Shown one piece after another: positions 28,495-36,960 of a stretch of 48,698 nucleotides of DNA. Within the stretch, counting starts at the first letter, position 1. Each line of letters starts with the position of its first letter. The DNA lies in assembly GCA_014084085.1 (NCBI GenBank), contig NPFB01000028.1, positions 196,461 through 245,158 on the forward strand, read 5' to 3'. Both the position numbers and the translations under genes were made by a program. The notes beneath the pieces were generated by a model. That model worked only from the letters and a program-made list of their open reading frames with translations, had not been told where the DNA came from and ran no database searches. This stretch comes from Hondaea fermentalgiana (taxonomy: Eukaryota; Sar; Bigyra; Thraustochytrida; Thraustochytriidae).

Positions 28495-29661
28495 CGCGGC
28501 GCGGGCTTGCGGAAAGGCGGCGGGCCCCGGTTCCGTTCGGGGGGGCAGAGGAGCCGGGGGGCGGTGAGGGGCGGTGCGGGGCGGTGCGGGGCTGCCGGAA
28601 GAGACCGCGCCGACAAGCGCCCGAAGCTCCGCCTTGGCCGCGGAAAGACGGCGCAGCCCAGTGAGTCCGACGTGGTAGAAGCCGGCACTGTGGGAAGCTG
28701 CGGCGCTTCAGCCGCCGCCGTCGCCAGGTGCATGCCCTCAGCTCAAATATTGCAGGCAGAGGCTTGTGAGGAGAGTGCGGGGCGCGGGGGAGGGTGCGGG
28801 AGGTCATGAAAGCTGCAAATGGCCAGCTGCGGGGGAAGCCCAAGCTGCCGGAGAGCAAGAGCATCCGCCCTCCATCACACCGTGACCATTCCCCGATCGC
28901 AGCAGCAGCAGCAGCGCGCAGGCACGACAGCCGCCGCCGCCGCCGCCGCCGCCGCCGCGCAGCGCTGCGCGGACTCGCTCGCGCCGGTCGCGGGCGCACG
29001 TGCGTGCGTGCGTCCGTTTGACTGTCTGCGCGTATCTCTCTCTCTGTCGGCGGTGGAGAGCAGGAGCTCATCGCTGTCGTGCATCCCCTTTCATTCCATC
29101 CATCCGGTCAGTCCCTTCATCCCGCTCGCGCGCACGACTCGTGCGCGCGACCTTGACAGGCGGGAGCGAGAAGGCGCGCAGAGGACCTCGCAGCCTCGTG
29201 CGCGCGCGCGCTCGGGACGGTCGTCGGGCAGAGCCTGCGGCACGTGGCGTTCGACGGGACTGACTTCAAAACAAGGAAAGGCAGGCAGGCAGGCAGGCAG
29301 GCAGCGCTTTCATTCTTTCTTTCTTCTTTTTTCTTTCTTTCTTTCCCTTCCTTCTTGGAGTCGCGGCAGCGCAACTGCAACTGCACGTCCGCCGCGCGCT
29401 CTCTCGTGCGTACAAGGTCCACAACCCCGTACAGCTCAGCTTAGCTCAGCTCAGCCTTAGCCTAGCGCGTACTCCGTCGCCACACGAAACCCGGAGCCTG
29501 ACTTTTCTTCTTTGACTTTTCGCGGACACACATATTGAGAGCCTCGCCTTCGCCTTCGCCTTTGCATTCGCATTCGCATTTGTCGCGTTGCTCTTCTCCC
29601 ACCGCCTTCATATTCTCTTCTTTTATTTTTATTCCAACATCGATCGCACACGTGAAAGAAC
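28495..29661. other. Non-coding region right of the gap, upstream of the PX-like gene
   Basis: No convincing gene. Simple repeats dominate: (GGGGCGGTGC)2 at about 28568-28592, (CCG)n at 28930-28957, (GGCA)n at 29279-29303, a (CTTT)n pyrimidine tract at 29309-29352, (AGCTC)n at 29435-29455 and (GCCTTC/GCATTC)n at 29541-29582. The last 100 bases are AT-richer and probably contain the leader of the gene at 29662. Confidence 0.5.
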
Positions 29662-31614
29662 ATGTTGCGACGAAACGAAAGTTATGAAGTGGCCGATGAC
29701 CAAATCATCCTGCCACGAAGGTCAGTCACAAACGGCAAGCGGCGATCTCGCAGACAAAGCGCAGGTAATCACGAAAACCTTCGCGCATGGGGTGGCTCGC
29801 AAGATGCCATCATCAACAAGGCCGCCATGCTCCCCTCCGCATGCCCACGATATTCGGCCGCCGTCACATACTGGAGCCGCTACATCCACACCGAGGTTGC
29901 CCAGGACCTGAGCCTGCGCGCCAGCCTCCAGCTGCACCCGCGATCCTCATCCGCGATCCTCATTCGTCTCCGCCTTGTCCACGCAGAGGGCGCAGAGCAG
30001 TCCTGGGACATTGTGCGCTCCGTTCAGGAGTTCCGCGCGCTTGACCGCGATCTCATGAAAATGAAGATTCCCGTGCCGCGCTTCCCAGACACCATCACTC
30101 TCGAACAGGCACCCGCACACGATATTCTCTGCGCCCTCACAGACTGGCTCGACGGCATCCTCGCTTGTTGGCAGCGCGAAGATCGATGGGCGCGCGTGCT
30201 TTATTTTCGCCGCTTTCGTAAAGGTCGACATCAGCACATTCACAGAATTGCACAGTACCTCGAGACCTTTCTCTTCAACCATGGCTCAGAGTTCAACTCT
30301 TTTCGTGTCATGCTGCAAAAGACGTCTGTCTGTCCATTTGCGCAGGCGCTTGAGCGCGTCCAGAGCATGTACAACATGACGCGCAAACACGATGACGTCG
30401 CGCGCGCCGCGCGCAAGCTCGAGACCATGGAGAATCTATGGCGCGACATGGCCGACGAAGACGACGACGATGAAAACCCCGCCGATCAATACAAGCGATT
30501 TGCCACTCCGCATGTCCAGCAGCACCCACCACAGCAGGCCCTTGGTATGGCCTCTCCGTCGTCCGCCATTTCAGGCTCTGACGATGAGGAGATTCCGGGG
30601 CTCACACCAGCACCCAGCTTTCGCAATTTGCAGTGGCTCGCGTCGGCTGCCCGCGAGGAGCAAATGGCCCAAAGTCAACATTCCCTTCATCACCACCACC
30701 ACCCCGAGCAGCGTATTGAGCCCCCGACAGCATGCCCCACGCCAAGCAACCAGCCCTTTTTCTTGCACCTCGCTGCGACCGCCGACGAGTCCGAGCTCTC
30801 GGCGGAAAAGGCCACAGCCAAGGCTGTCGCAAAGAGTATCGAAAGCGACCGCAAACATCACTTGGACGACGACGCGTGCTCCGTGCGTTCGGGGCGATCT
30901 GTTCGCTCGGCTCGCTCTCTGTGCTCCGCTCGCTCCCGCGCCTCGGGCCGCCGCCGCCGCGACAGCGACGCCTCCATGTTCTCGGCAGGATCTGGTCTTT
31001 TCCACTTTCGCTTCACCAACAAAAAGTCTTCGTACGCGTCTATTGTCGACGATGCCGGCATCTTTGATCTCGATCAGCTTGACGACGAAGAGTACGACGA
31101 CGAGTATGATGACGACGAGGAAGATGACGACTTTTACGACGAATATGATCTCGAAGACGACGATCTTTTGAGCACCGTCGACGAATGCTGCGCCGAACCG
31201 GGCGCGAACATGGGCTTTGGCGAGGACGACGACTGCTTCTCGGAAGGCTCCTTTGACGGCGAGCTCGCCGCCATCAACGAGAACCATACTTACGGCTCTT
31301 CGAGTACGAGCGCGGCTGCAGCCGCCGCAGCTGCGGCCAATGCCGAGTTCGCCAGTCTAGGCTCCATTTGCGCCGACAATGTTGGCCGCGCTGTCGCCTA
31401 CCACACGACCGAGCCGCCCGCACCGGGCAAGCCGAGCTGTTTCTCACTCTTTGAGGCGACTGTCGTCTTTGACGCCTCGCCAGATCGCGATTGCTGGTCT
31501 CCTGTGTCGATTCCGGATACTCCTGCTGCGAAAACTGGATTCCTCAGACACATGCACGACTACACGGGCAGGGTCCTCGGTGAAGCTTCGGTTCAGCTTG
31601 GACCGCGGGACTAA
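29662..31614 (+). CDS. PX-domain-like protein with acidic C-terminal region
   Basis: A 650-residue protein. Residues about 98-222 read like a PX phosphoinositide-binding domain: a strand-rich start (ILIRLRLVHA), the segment VRSVQEFRALDRDL like the W-x-V-x-R-x-x-x-E-F core, a proline-containing stretch PVPRFPDT, then RIAQYLETFLFN with a distal FRVML as in the closing PX helices. Some consensus residues are missing, so lipid binding is uncertain. Further on come His-rich (about 340) and Ser/Arg-rich (about 410-435) patches and a very acidic block (about 473-515, Asp/Glu/Tyr). The last 120 residues (from about 530) look ordered but are not recognised. The ATG at 29662 is the first in frame. Membrane or endosomal sorting is a possible role. 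Confidence 0.72.
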   Translation: MLRRNESYEVADDQIILPRRSVTNGKRRSRRQSAGNHENLRAWGGSQDAIINKAAMLPSACPRYSAAVTYWSRYIHTEVAQDLSLRASLQLHPRSSSAILIRLRLVHAEGAEQSWDIVRSVQEFRALDRDLMKMKIPVPRFPDTITLEQAPAHDILCALTDWLDGILACWQREDRWARVLYFRRFRKGRHQHIHRIAQYLETFLFNHGSEFNSFRVMLQKTSVCPFAQALERVQSMYNMTRKHDDVARAARKLETMENLWRDMADEDDDDENPADQYKRFATPHVQQHPPQQALGMASPSSAISGSDDEEIPGLTPAPSFRNLQWLASAAREEQMAQSQHSLHHHHHPEQRIEPPTACPTPSNQPFFLHLAATADESELSAEKATAKAVAKSIESDRKHHLDDDACSVRSGRSVRSARSLCSARSRASGRRRRDSDASMFSAGSGLFHFRFTNKKSSYASIVDDAGIFDLDQLDDEEYDDEYDDDEEDDDFYDEYDLEDDDLLSTVDECCAEPGANMGFGEDDDCFSEGSFDGELAAINENHTYGSSSTSAAAAAAAAANAEFASLGSICADNVGRAVAYHTTEPPAPGKPSCFSLFEATVVFDASPDRDCWSPVSIPDTPAAKTGFLRHMHDYTGRVLGEASVQLGPRD

Positions 31615-32101
31615 TTGACCAGCAGCCGACTCGTTAGCCAACTTATTTGCGAACAAGCCAGCCATCCAGCCAACAACCAACCAATTAGGCAGCCAAGCAC
31701 CGCGTCGCTCTTCTGCTTTGCAAATCATCATTTATTTCGAGTTCTACACTCGTGTCTTACATGTCGACAGCGTTCCATCTCACCATTGATGGAACGGCTG
31801 GACTCGCACGCAGTCGAGGCGCTCCCAACGACGAGAAATCTCGTCCTTCCGGGGCGTCCCGACTTTGTAAAAAACCCCCAATAAAGGAGAAGACAAGCAT
31901 AAACAAACAAAAACAAACTTTCTTCAACGCGCGTCCCGAATTCATTCATCTTCATCTCACATAGGCCTACTACTCCTTCATCTTGTTGCACGCACAAGAA
32001 CTTCACGAGAACCTGCCTTCTGGCTCTTTCAGTGAGGTCGGCCACTCGCCGTCGCCACCACTGCGTAGCCTCGTATAGCCTAAACCAAATCTTTTTCGAC
32101 C
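31615..32101. other. Intergenic region upstream of the tricorn-type protease
   Basis: This holds the 3' flank of the PX-like gene (with CCAGCCAACAACCAACCAATT-type repeats near 31660-31686) and then the promoter and leader of the protease. The palindrome TAGGCCTA lies at 31962-31969. An A-rich stretch (AAACAAACAAAAACAAAC) spans 31901-31918. I see no gene. Confidence 0.45.
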
Positions 32102-35100
32102 ATGGGCAAGAATAAGCCGCGCGGCGGTCGCGGTGGCGGCGGTCGCGGAGGCGGCGGCCGTGGTGGTCAGCAGCAGGGCCAGCAGCAAGGGCAAGAGAAG
32201 GGCCAGCAGCAAAGGCAGCAGCAGCAGCAACTATCACAGCAGCAAGACAAGCATCGCGGTCAAGCCAGCGCGCGCAAAGATTCCTATTATGCGCGGCAGC
32301 CCTGCATCTTCGAAGACGAGGTCGTCTTCGTGTGCGAGGGAGACCTGTGGACGGCAAACCTGAGCGAGAAGCGAGGCGCACAAAATCGTGTCATTGCAAA
32401 CCGACTCACAACTACTGCACACGTCCGCGCGCCATCGTTTAGTCCTGATGGAACAGCAGTGGCCTACACGAGCTCTCACACTGGCGCCCAAGAAGTTTAC
32501 ATCCAGGAGCTCTACAGCGCCTCGGGTGCAAAACAAATCACGAACTGGGGCCAGACATATGGCACGGCTGTCGTGGGCTGGGAGTCTTCATCGCGTCTGC
32601 TCGTTTCGCGCGCCGAAGCCAGTGGACCCGTTCGCACCTCGGTCGTCTACGAAGTCAGTCTCGACTCATCTTGCTCAGGTCCAGGTCGCAGAAAAGACTT
32701 TCCCGGCAACACTGATGCATGCGACGCGAACTCACTGGGCCGGTTTTCATGCGAAGCCCATGTCGGCTCGTGGAAACGCTACAACGGTGGCCGCTTGGGC
32801 CAGGCTTGGATTCGCACGCAGACACCCACTGCGACCACTTCCACCGCAACTGAAAGCGATGAAAATGCAAAGTCCTCTAGCAAGGACACAGAAGACGCAT
32901 TCGCGGGTCTGCGTCGTGTTCTCCCCGAAGAGCACATTGCCTCCCCGTTTACGTCTGGAGGCCGTCTCTTCTTTGTGCTCGACTCTCAAGACATTCGGGG
33001 CGAGCTCTGCAGCGTCTCACTCGACGATCCGACGCGTACGACGCTGATTCAGCATACAAAGCATGACCAGACTAGCTTTTACGTGCGCAATCCTGCTGTG
33101 TGCCCACGGACGGGCCGCATCGTCTACCAGCACGGGGGACTCCTCTACATCATTGATGCTAGTTGTACCGGGCCTTCCGACGCGCAGCCGCTCGACATTC
33201 TCTTGCGTGGTACGCCTTCGGCCATGGAGGCCATTGTCACAGATGGCACGCGCGACCTCGAAGACGTCCAGCTTGATCGCTCGGGGCGCTTCATCTGCGC
33301 CACGGTGCGCGGTCATGTCATGGACGCCGCACTTTGGGAAGGGCCCTGCACTGTGTACGGCCGCCCGAACGCGCGCCTATTGTTCCCCGCATATCTTTTT
33401 GACGGACGTATCGGGGCCTTTCAGTTTGGCTCCGAGCCAGATCGCTTCCTTAGCTATATTGTCTTTGAGCCGCAAGCTTGCTTTGGCGGCTTGCCCATGG
33501 TAAACCCAGAGGCAAGCGACACCGCAAAGGATCGATTCGTGAGCTCTTTTCTCGTAAAGAAGACTGGCATTCCTGTCTCGGCAGAGGCCAGTCCAGTCGA
33601 CTCCATGGTCGCTGTAGTCACAGAGCGCAACGAGCTCGCCCTCATCAACTACGAGAAGCGAAGCGTAGAAGTTATCACGACTGGCGAGTTTGAAGACGCC
33701 ATTGCAGACGTTACGTGGTCCCCTTGTGGTTCATTTATCCTCTTCAGTTTTCAATACTCTGCGCGTGCTAGCATCATTTGCGCTTTTGATGTTTACGAGG
33801 GCTTGTTGCACGAACTCACTCCCCGTGAAGGCTACCAGGACTATTGTCCTCAAGTTGACCCAGACTGCCAGTACTGTTACTTTTTAAGCTCGAACCGGCG
33901 GCTCGCCTGCGTCGAAGACTCGCTGTGGAACACGGCCTTTGATTGCTACTCGACAGACTCTGTCATGGTCGTTGCACTCCGGTACGATGCCCCGGACCCC
34001 ACGGTGTTGTTTCCGTGCGGCCCAAGCACTTCCCATGACGATGATCAGGATCAAGGAGCTGATGAGGACCATGATGAGCAAGATGGAAACTACGATGATG
34101 CTGATGCTGATGCTGATAGAGACCCAGATGGCAAGCAAGAAGAAGCGACGATGATCATTGAAGACACAAGCTTTCGCATTTACGAGATTCCGGTACAAGC
34201 GTCGTCTCCCCACGGAGACGATGCAGCAATCCATGATTTGCGCGTGGTGGAGGGAGGGCGGCTCTTATACATTGAATCCGGACCGGGTAGTGGCGGACCC
34301 GGTGCCTCGGCCTCCAATCTAAATGGAGACCTCGTTTGCTACAATTTGCGTAAGAAGCGTCGCACGGTCCTTCGTACGGGGGATGTCGATGGCATTCATC
34401 TTCCCTCTGACGGCGCAGCAATTTTGCTTTCGTGTTCCACCCAGAACAATGAGCTCGAGTTCCATTGCTTTAGCGCTGTGGACTTTTCCGAAGAGACGGA
34501 TGCATTTGCCAAGGGCGGTGCAGATGGCAGCGGCCACGGCACCGATGGGGACGACGACAGTCCCCGTGGGGCGAGGCCTTGTCAAGGTCACGTTGATCTC
34601 GAAAATCGGGCTGTTCTCGAGATCGAGCCAGCTAAAGAATGGCACGCAATGCTCGCAGAAATCTTTGCGCGGCGCGAACAGGCGTATGCTTTAACAGCGC
34701 CGAGTCCGACAGTCTCAGTCTTTGATGAGTACGCAAACCTCCTTCCCGCCGTTCGATCTCGAGTTGATTTCGCAGACCTTGCGCGCGAAATGATTGCAGA
34801 GTTCAGCATGAGCCACGTGGAAACTTCGGGTGGAGACTTTTCTGTTCTCGGTCGTCACAACGTGACAAACACCCTTGGCTTCCTTGGCATCGAGGGCGCG
34901 GTCGTTTCGAATGGGTTTCAGGTGACGCACGTGTACCAGGGACTCCGCTGGGCTTCGGAATTACGTGGTCCTGTGAGTATGGTGGTGCAGAGTGGCGATG
35001 TCATTACTAGCATCAATGGCCATCCTCTCTCTGGCCCTCGAGGAGTTTCAATCGACAAGGCACTTACGGGTCAAGCAGACCGGGAAGTTTTCCTCGAGGT

Positions 35101-36136
35101 CTTGCGCCATCTCCCCCAAGCTCAGATTGATGAAGAGTGGGAGCAGGAGCAAGATAGCCAGCACCTCAAGAATGGCAAGGGTAACAAGAACCAAAATGCC
35201 AAGGGCAAGAATCACAAGGGCGGCAAAGGCAAGAATCAAAATCAAAATCAAAATCAAAATCGCCAACATCAGCACCAGAACAAACAGCACGGTCAGGCGA
35301 AAACCAATACGAATCGAGAGAAGAACCAACGGCGCCAAGACTCGCAGAAGTACCCTCGCAATGGGAAAATGTCTTTTCAGGTTCGGGTAAAGTGCATTGG
35401 CTACGATGCGCTTCAGTGGCTTCAGTGGCAGGACGGAGTTTCTGATGCACGTCGCCACGTGCACGAAGTAACGCAAAACCAAGTGGGCTACATCCACATC
35501 CCGGACATGGAATCGGACGGCTATCTACAATTTGCACGAGACTTTCATCTCGAAGGGAATCGCAAGGTCCTCATCCTCGACGTTCGGGACAACCTTGGCG
35601 GCTACGCTTCCGAGTCAATTATAGAGAAACTTGGCAAACAGTGCATTGGCATGCATCAACCAAAGTTTGGCGCACCAACTACCGTTCCGATGGACTTGGG
35701 TTCGACGCTGCGCGCTTATATCCTTATCGTCAACCAAGACACCGCCTCGGACGCTGAGATCTTGGCGCACGCCTTTCGCAAGCTGGGTCTTGGTAAAATT
35801 GTTGGCACACGTACATGGGGTGGCGTTACGGGGTACTCGCGCACAAGTCGTCTCGTGGATGGCGCAGAGCTTATCCTTCCCACGCTACGATTCTGCGGCG
35901 GCCAAGGCGAGATTGAAAACTGCGGCGTTGAGCCCGATCGCTCTTGTGCGCAACTTTCGATCGATGTTGATGTCCAGCTCAAGGTTGCGATCGAGATGGC
36001 ACAAGAACTGATCAGCAAGGCTTCCTCGGATCCTACATTTGAGCAGCTATACCTAGCGGGTGCCAGAGGTGGCGACGGAGTTGCTACCGCTGCTGTTGTT
36101 TGCGGCAGTGCTGGTGCTGGTGCTGCTAGTTCTTGA
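32102..36136 (+). CDS. Tricorn-type serine protease (peptidase S41 family) with RGG/Q-rich N-terminus
   Basis: A 1344-residue homologue of the archaeal tricorn protease, which trims peptides released by the proteasome. Residues 1-55 are low complexity: RGG/GGR repeats, then Gln-rich. About 60-850 is beta-propeller-like sequence (AHVRAPSFSPDGTAVAYTSS) interrupted by an acidic Asp/Glu insertion near 650-680. A PDZ-like domain spans about 920-1010. A Lys/Asn/Gln/Gly-rich linker (about 1020-1090) precedes the S41 core (VGYIHIPDMESDGYL, DVRDNLGGYASESIIEKL, GTRTWGGVTGYS). Aligning by eye with tricorn, the catalytic residues match S904-H905 (SHVETSGG), S1216 (TASDAEI) and E1272 (IENCGVEPD). All are present, so activity is likely. 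Tricorn is best known from archaea and bacteria, so transfer is possible. Its last 84 bases overlap the gene on the other strand. Confidence 0.9.
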   Translation: MGKNKPRGGRGGGGRGGGGRGGQQQGQQQGQEKGQQQRQQQQQLSQQQDKHRGQASARKDSYYARQPCIFEDEVVFVCEGDLWTANLSEKRGAQNRVIANRLTTTAHVRAPSFSPDGTAVAYTSSHTGAQEVYIQELYSASGAKQITNWGQTYGTAVVGWESSSRLLVSRAEASGPVRTSVVYEVSLDSSCSGPGRRKDFPGNTDACDANSLGRFSCEAHVGSWKRYNGGRLGQAWIRTQTPTATTSTATESDENAKSSSKDTEDAFAGLRRVLPEEHIASPFTSGGRLFFVLDSQDIRGELCSVSLDDPTRTTLIQHTKHDQTSFYVRNPAVCPRTGRIVYQHGGLLYIIDASCTGPSDAQPLDILLRGTPSAMEAIVTDGTRDLEDVQLDRSGRFICATVRGHVMDAALWEGPCTVYGRPNARLLFPAYLFDGRIGAFQFGSEPDRFLSYIVFEPQACFGGLPMVNPEASDTAKDRFVSSFLVKKTGIPVSAEASPVDSMVAVVTERNELALINYEKRSVEVITTGEFEDAIADVTWSPCGSFILFSFQYSARASIICAFDVYEGLLHELTPREGYQDYCPQVDPDCQYCYFLSSNRRLACVEDSLWNTAFDCYSTDSVMVVALRYDAPDPTVLFPCGPSTSHDDDQDQGADEDHDEQDGNYDDADADADRDPDGKQEEATMIIEDTSFRIYEIPVQASSPHGDDAAIHDLRVVEGGRLLYIESGPGSGGPGASASNLNGDLVCYNLRKKRRTVLRTGDVDGIHLPSDGAAILLSCSTQNNELEFHCFSAVDFSEETDAFAKGGADGSGHGTDGDDDSPRGARPCQGHVDLENRAVLEIEPAKEWHAMLAEIFARREQAYALTAPSPTVSVFDEYANLLPAVRSRVDFADLAREMIAEFSMSHVETSGGDFSVLGRHNVTNTLGFLGIEGAVVSNGFQVTHVYQGLRWASELRGPVSMVVQSGDVITSINGHPLSGPRGVSIDKALTGQADREVFLEVLRHLPQAQIDEEWEQEQDSQHLKNGKGNKNQNAKGKNHKGGKGKNQNQNQNQNRQHQHQNKQHGQAKTNTNREKNQRRQDSQKYPRNGKMSFQVRVKCIGYDALQWLQWQDGVSDARRHVHEVTQNQVGYIHIPDMESDGYLQFARDFHLEGNRKVLILDVRDNLGGYASESIIEKLGKQCIGMHQPKFGAPTTVPMDLGSTLRAYILIVNQDTASDAEILAHAFRKLGLGKIVGTRTWGGVTGYSRTSRLVDGAELILPTLRFCGGQGEIENCGVEPDRSCAQLSIDVDVQLKVAIEMAQELISKASSDPTFEQLYLAGARGGDGVATAAVVCGSAGAGAASS

Positions 36137-36730
36137 AGTGCCCCTGGCCTCGCGCTGACCTTCTGTGGCGATCCGCCCTCCGCCGGCTGACGAGTACGTC
36201 GCGTGATCTTCGCTCGTATCTAGTACGGAAATATTTTGACGAGCTTGAGCTTGATGCAGATTTTCGAGATAAGCTATTTTGTCTGCAAGAAGTGCGAGCG
36301 AGAGTTCTGCTTGATCAAAGTCACGCATACATTCTCGCTCGACGACGCTCTTGGCAAGGACTTCCGCGTCCTTGATGAACCACTCGATGGACGCGGGCGA
36401 GTGCTTTTGCAGCTCCTCCGTCCACCCTGTGTGCGTGCGCGCCTTCTGTGCTGCCGCGCTGCCCGCGACTTGGTCGCCGCTGGGCGAACGGTCAGCCGCT
36501 GTCCCTGCTGTTGCTGCCGGCATCGGTTCCAGCCACTCCGAACCGCGACAGGCTGAGGTGCCCTCTCCAGTCTGTCTCGCTTGGCCAGGCTGCCTCCTCG
36601 CCTTGGCTGCCCTCCGCTCGACTCGGCGGGCCTGCGTGCAAGGCTCGGCCGGTCGGCTCACGTCAAACAAAGAAGTTTGATGGTTGATGGTTGGGTATTT
36701 TCTTGGAGAATCACACTCGAAATCACACAT
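36053..36730 (-). CDS. Small protein of unknown function
   Basis: A 225-residue frame. Only residues about 103-160 look like real protein: an amphipathic helical segment (SIEWFIKDAEVLAKSVVERE, then FDQAELSLALLADKIAYLEN). The N-terminus is basic and Ala/Gln-rich, and the C-terminal 40 residues are Ser/Thr/Asn low complexity encoded antisense to the protease tail. The first ATG (36730) lies inside a tandem duplication, so M70 (about 36523) is an alternative start. An intron near the 3' end could remove the overlap with the protease, but I cannot prove one. No family is recognised. Confidence 0.55.
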   Translation of the reverse strand: MCDFECDSPRKYPTINHQTSLFDVSRPAEPCTQARRVERRAAKARRQPGQARQTGEGTSACRGSEWLEPMPAATAGTAADRSPSGDQVAGSAAAQKARTHTGWTEELQKHSPASIEWFIKDAEVLAKSVVERECMRDFDQAELSLALLADKIAYLENLHQAQARQNISVLDTSEDHATYSSAGGGRIATEGQREARGTSRTSSTSTSTAANNSSGSNSVATSGTR

Positions 36731-36899
36731 TGGGAAATCATGGCATTCTTCGACAATAGTAACTAGGCTCGGTCGGTCGGCTCACGTCAAACAAACAAGT
36801 TTGATGGTTGATGGCTGGATGTTTTTCTTGGAGAATCACACTCGATCACACAAGAAAATCACACATTGGGAAATCATGGCATTGTTCGACTAGTAACTA
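36641..36899. repeat. Tandem duplication, two ~124-135 bp units
   Basis: Unit 1 spans 36641-36764 and unit 2 spans 36765-36899. Both begin AGGCTCGG(C/T)CGGTCGG, share the GTTTGATGGTTGATGG and TTCTTGGAGAATCACACTCG blocks, and end with ATCATGGCATT(C/G)TTCGAC and a variant of AGTAACTA. They differ by a few substitutions and an 11-bp insertion (around ATCACACAAGA) in unit 2. The first ATG of the small minus-strand gene is in unit 1, so the duplication overlaps its leader and sits between it and the end of the carrier gene. Confidence 0.93.
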
Positions 36900-36960
36900 T
36901 TTATAGGAAGGCTTGGATCAGAGGGTTGTGCGTGCGTGCTTGCGTGCGAGGTGGAAACGA

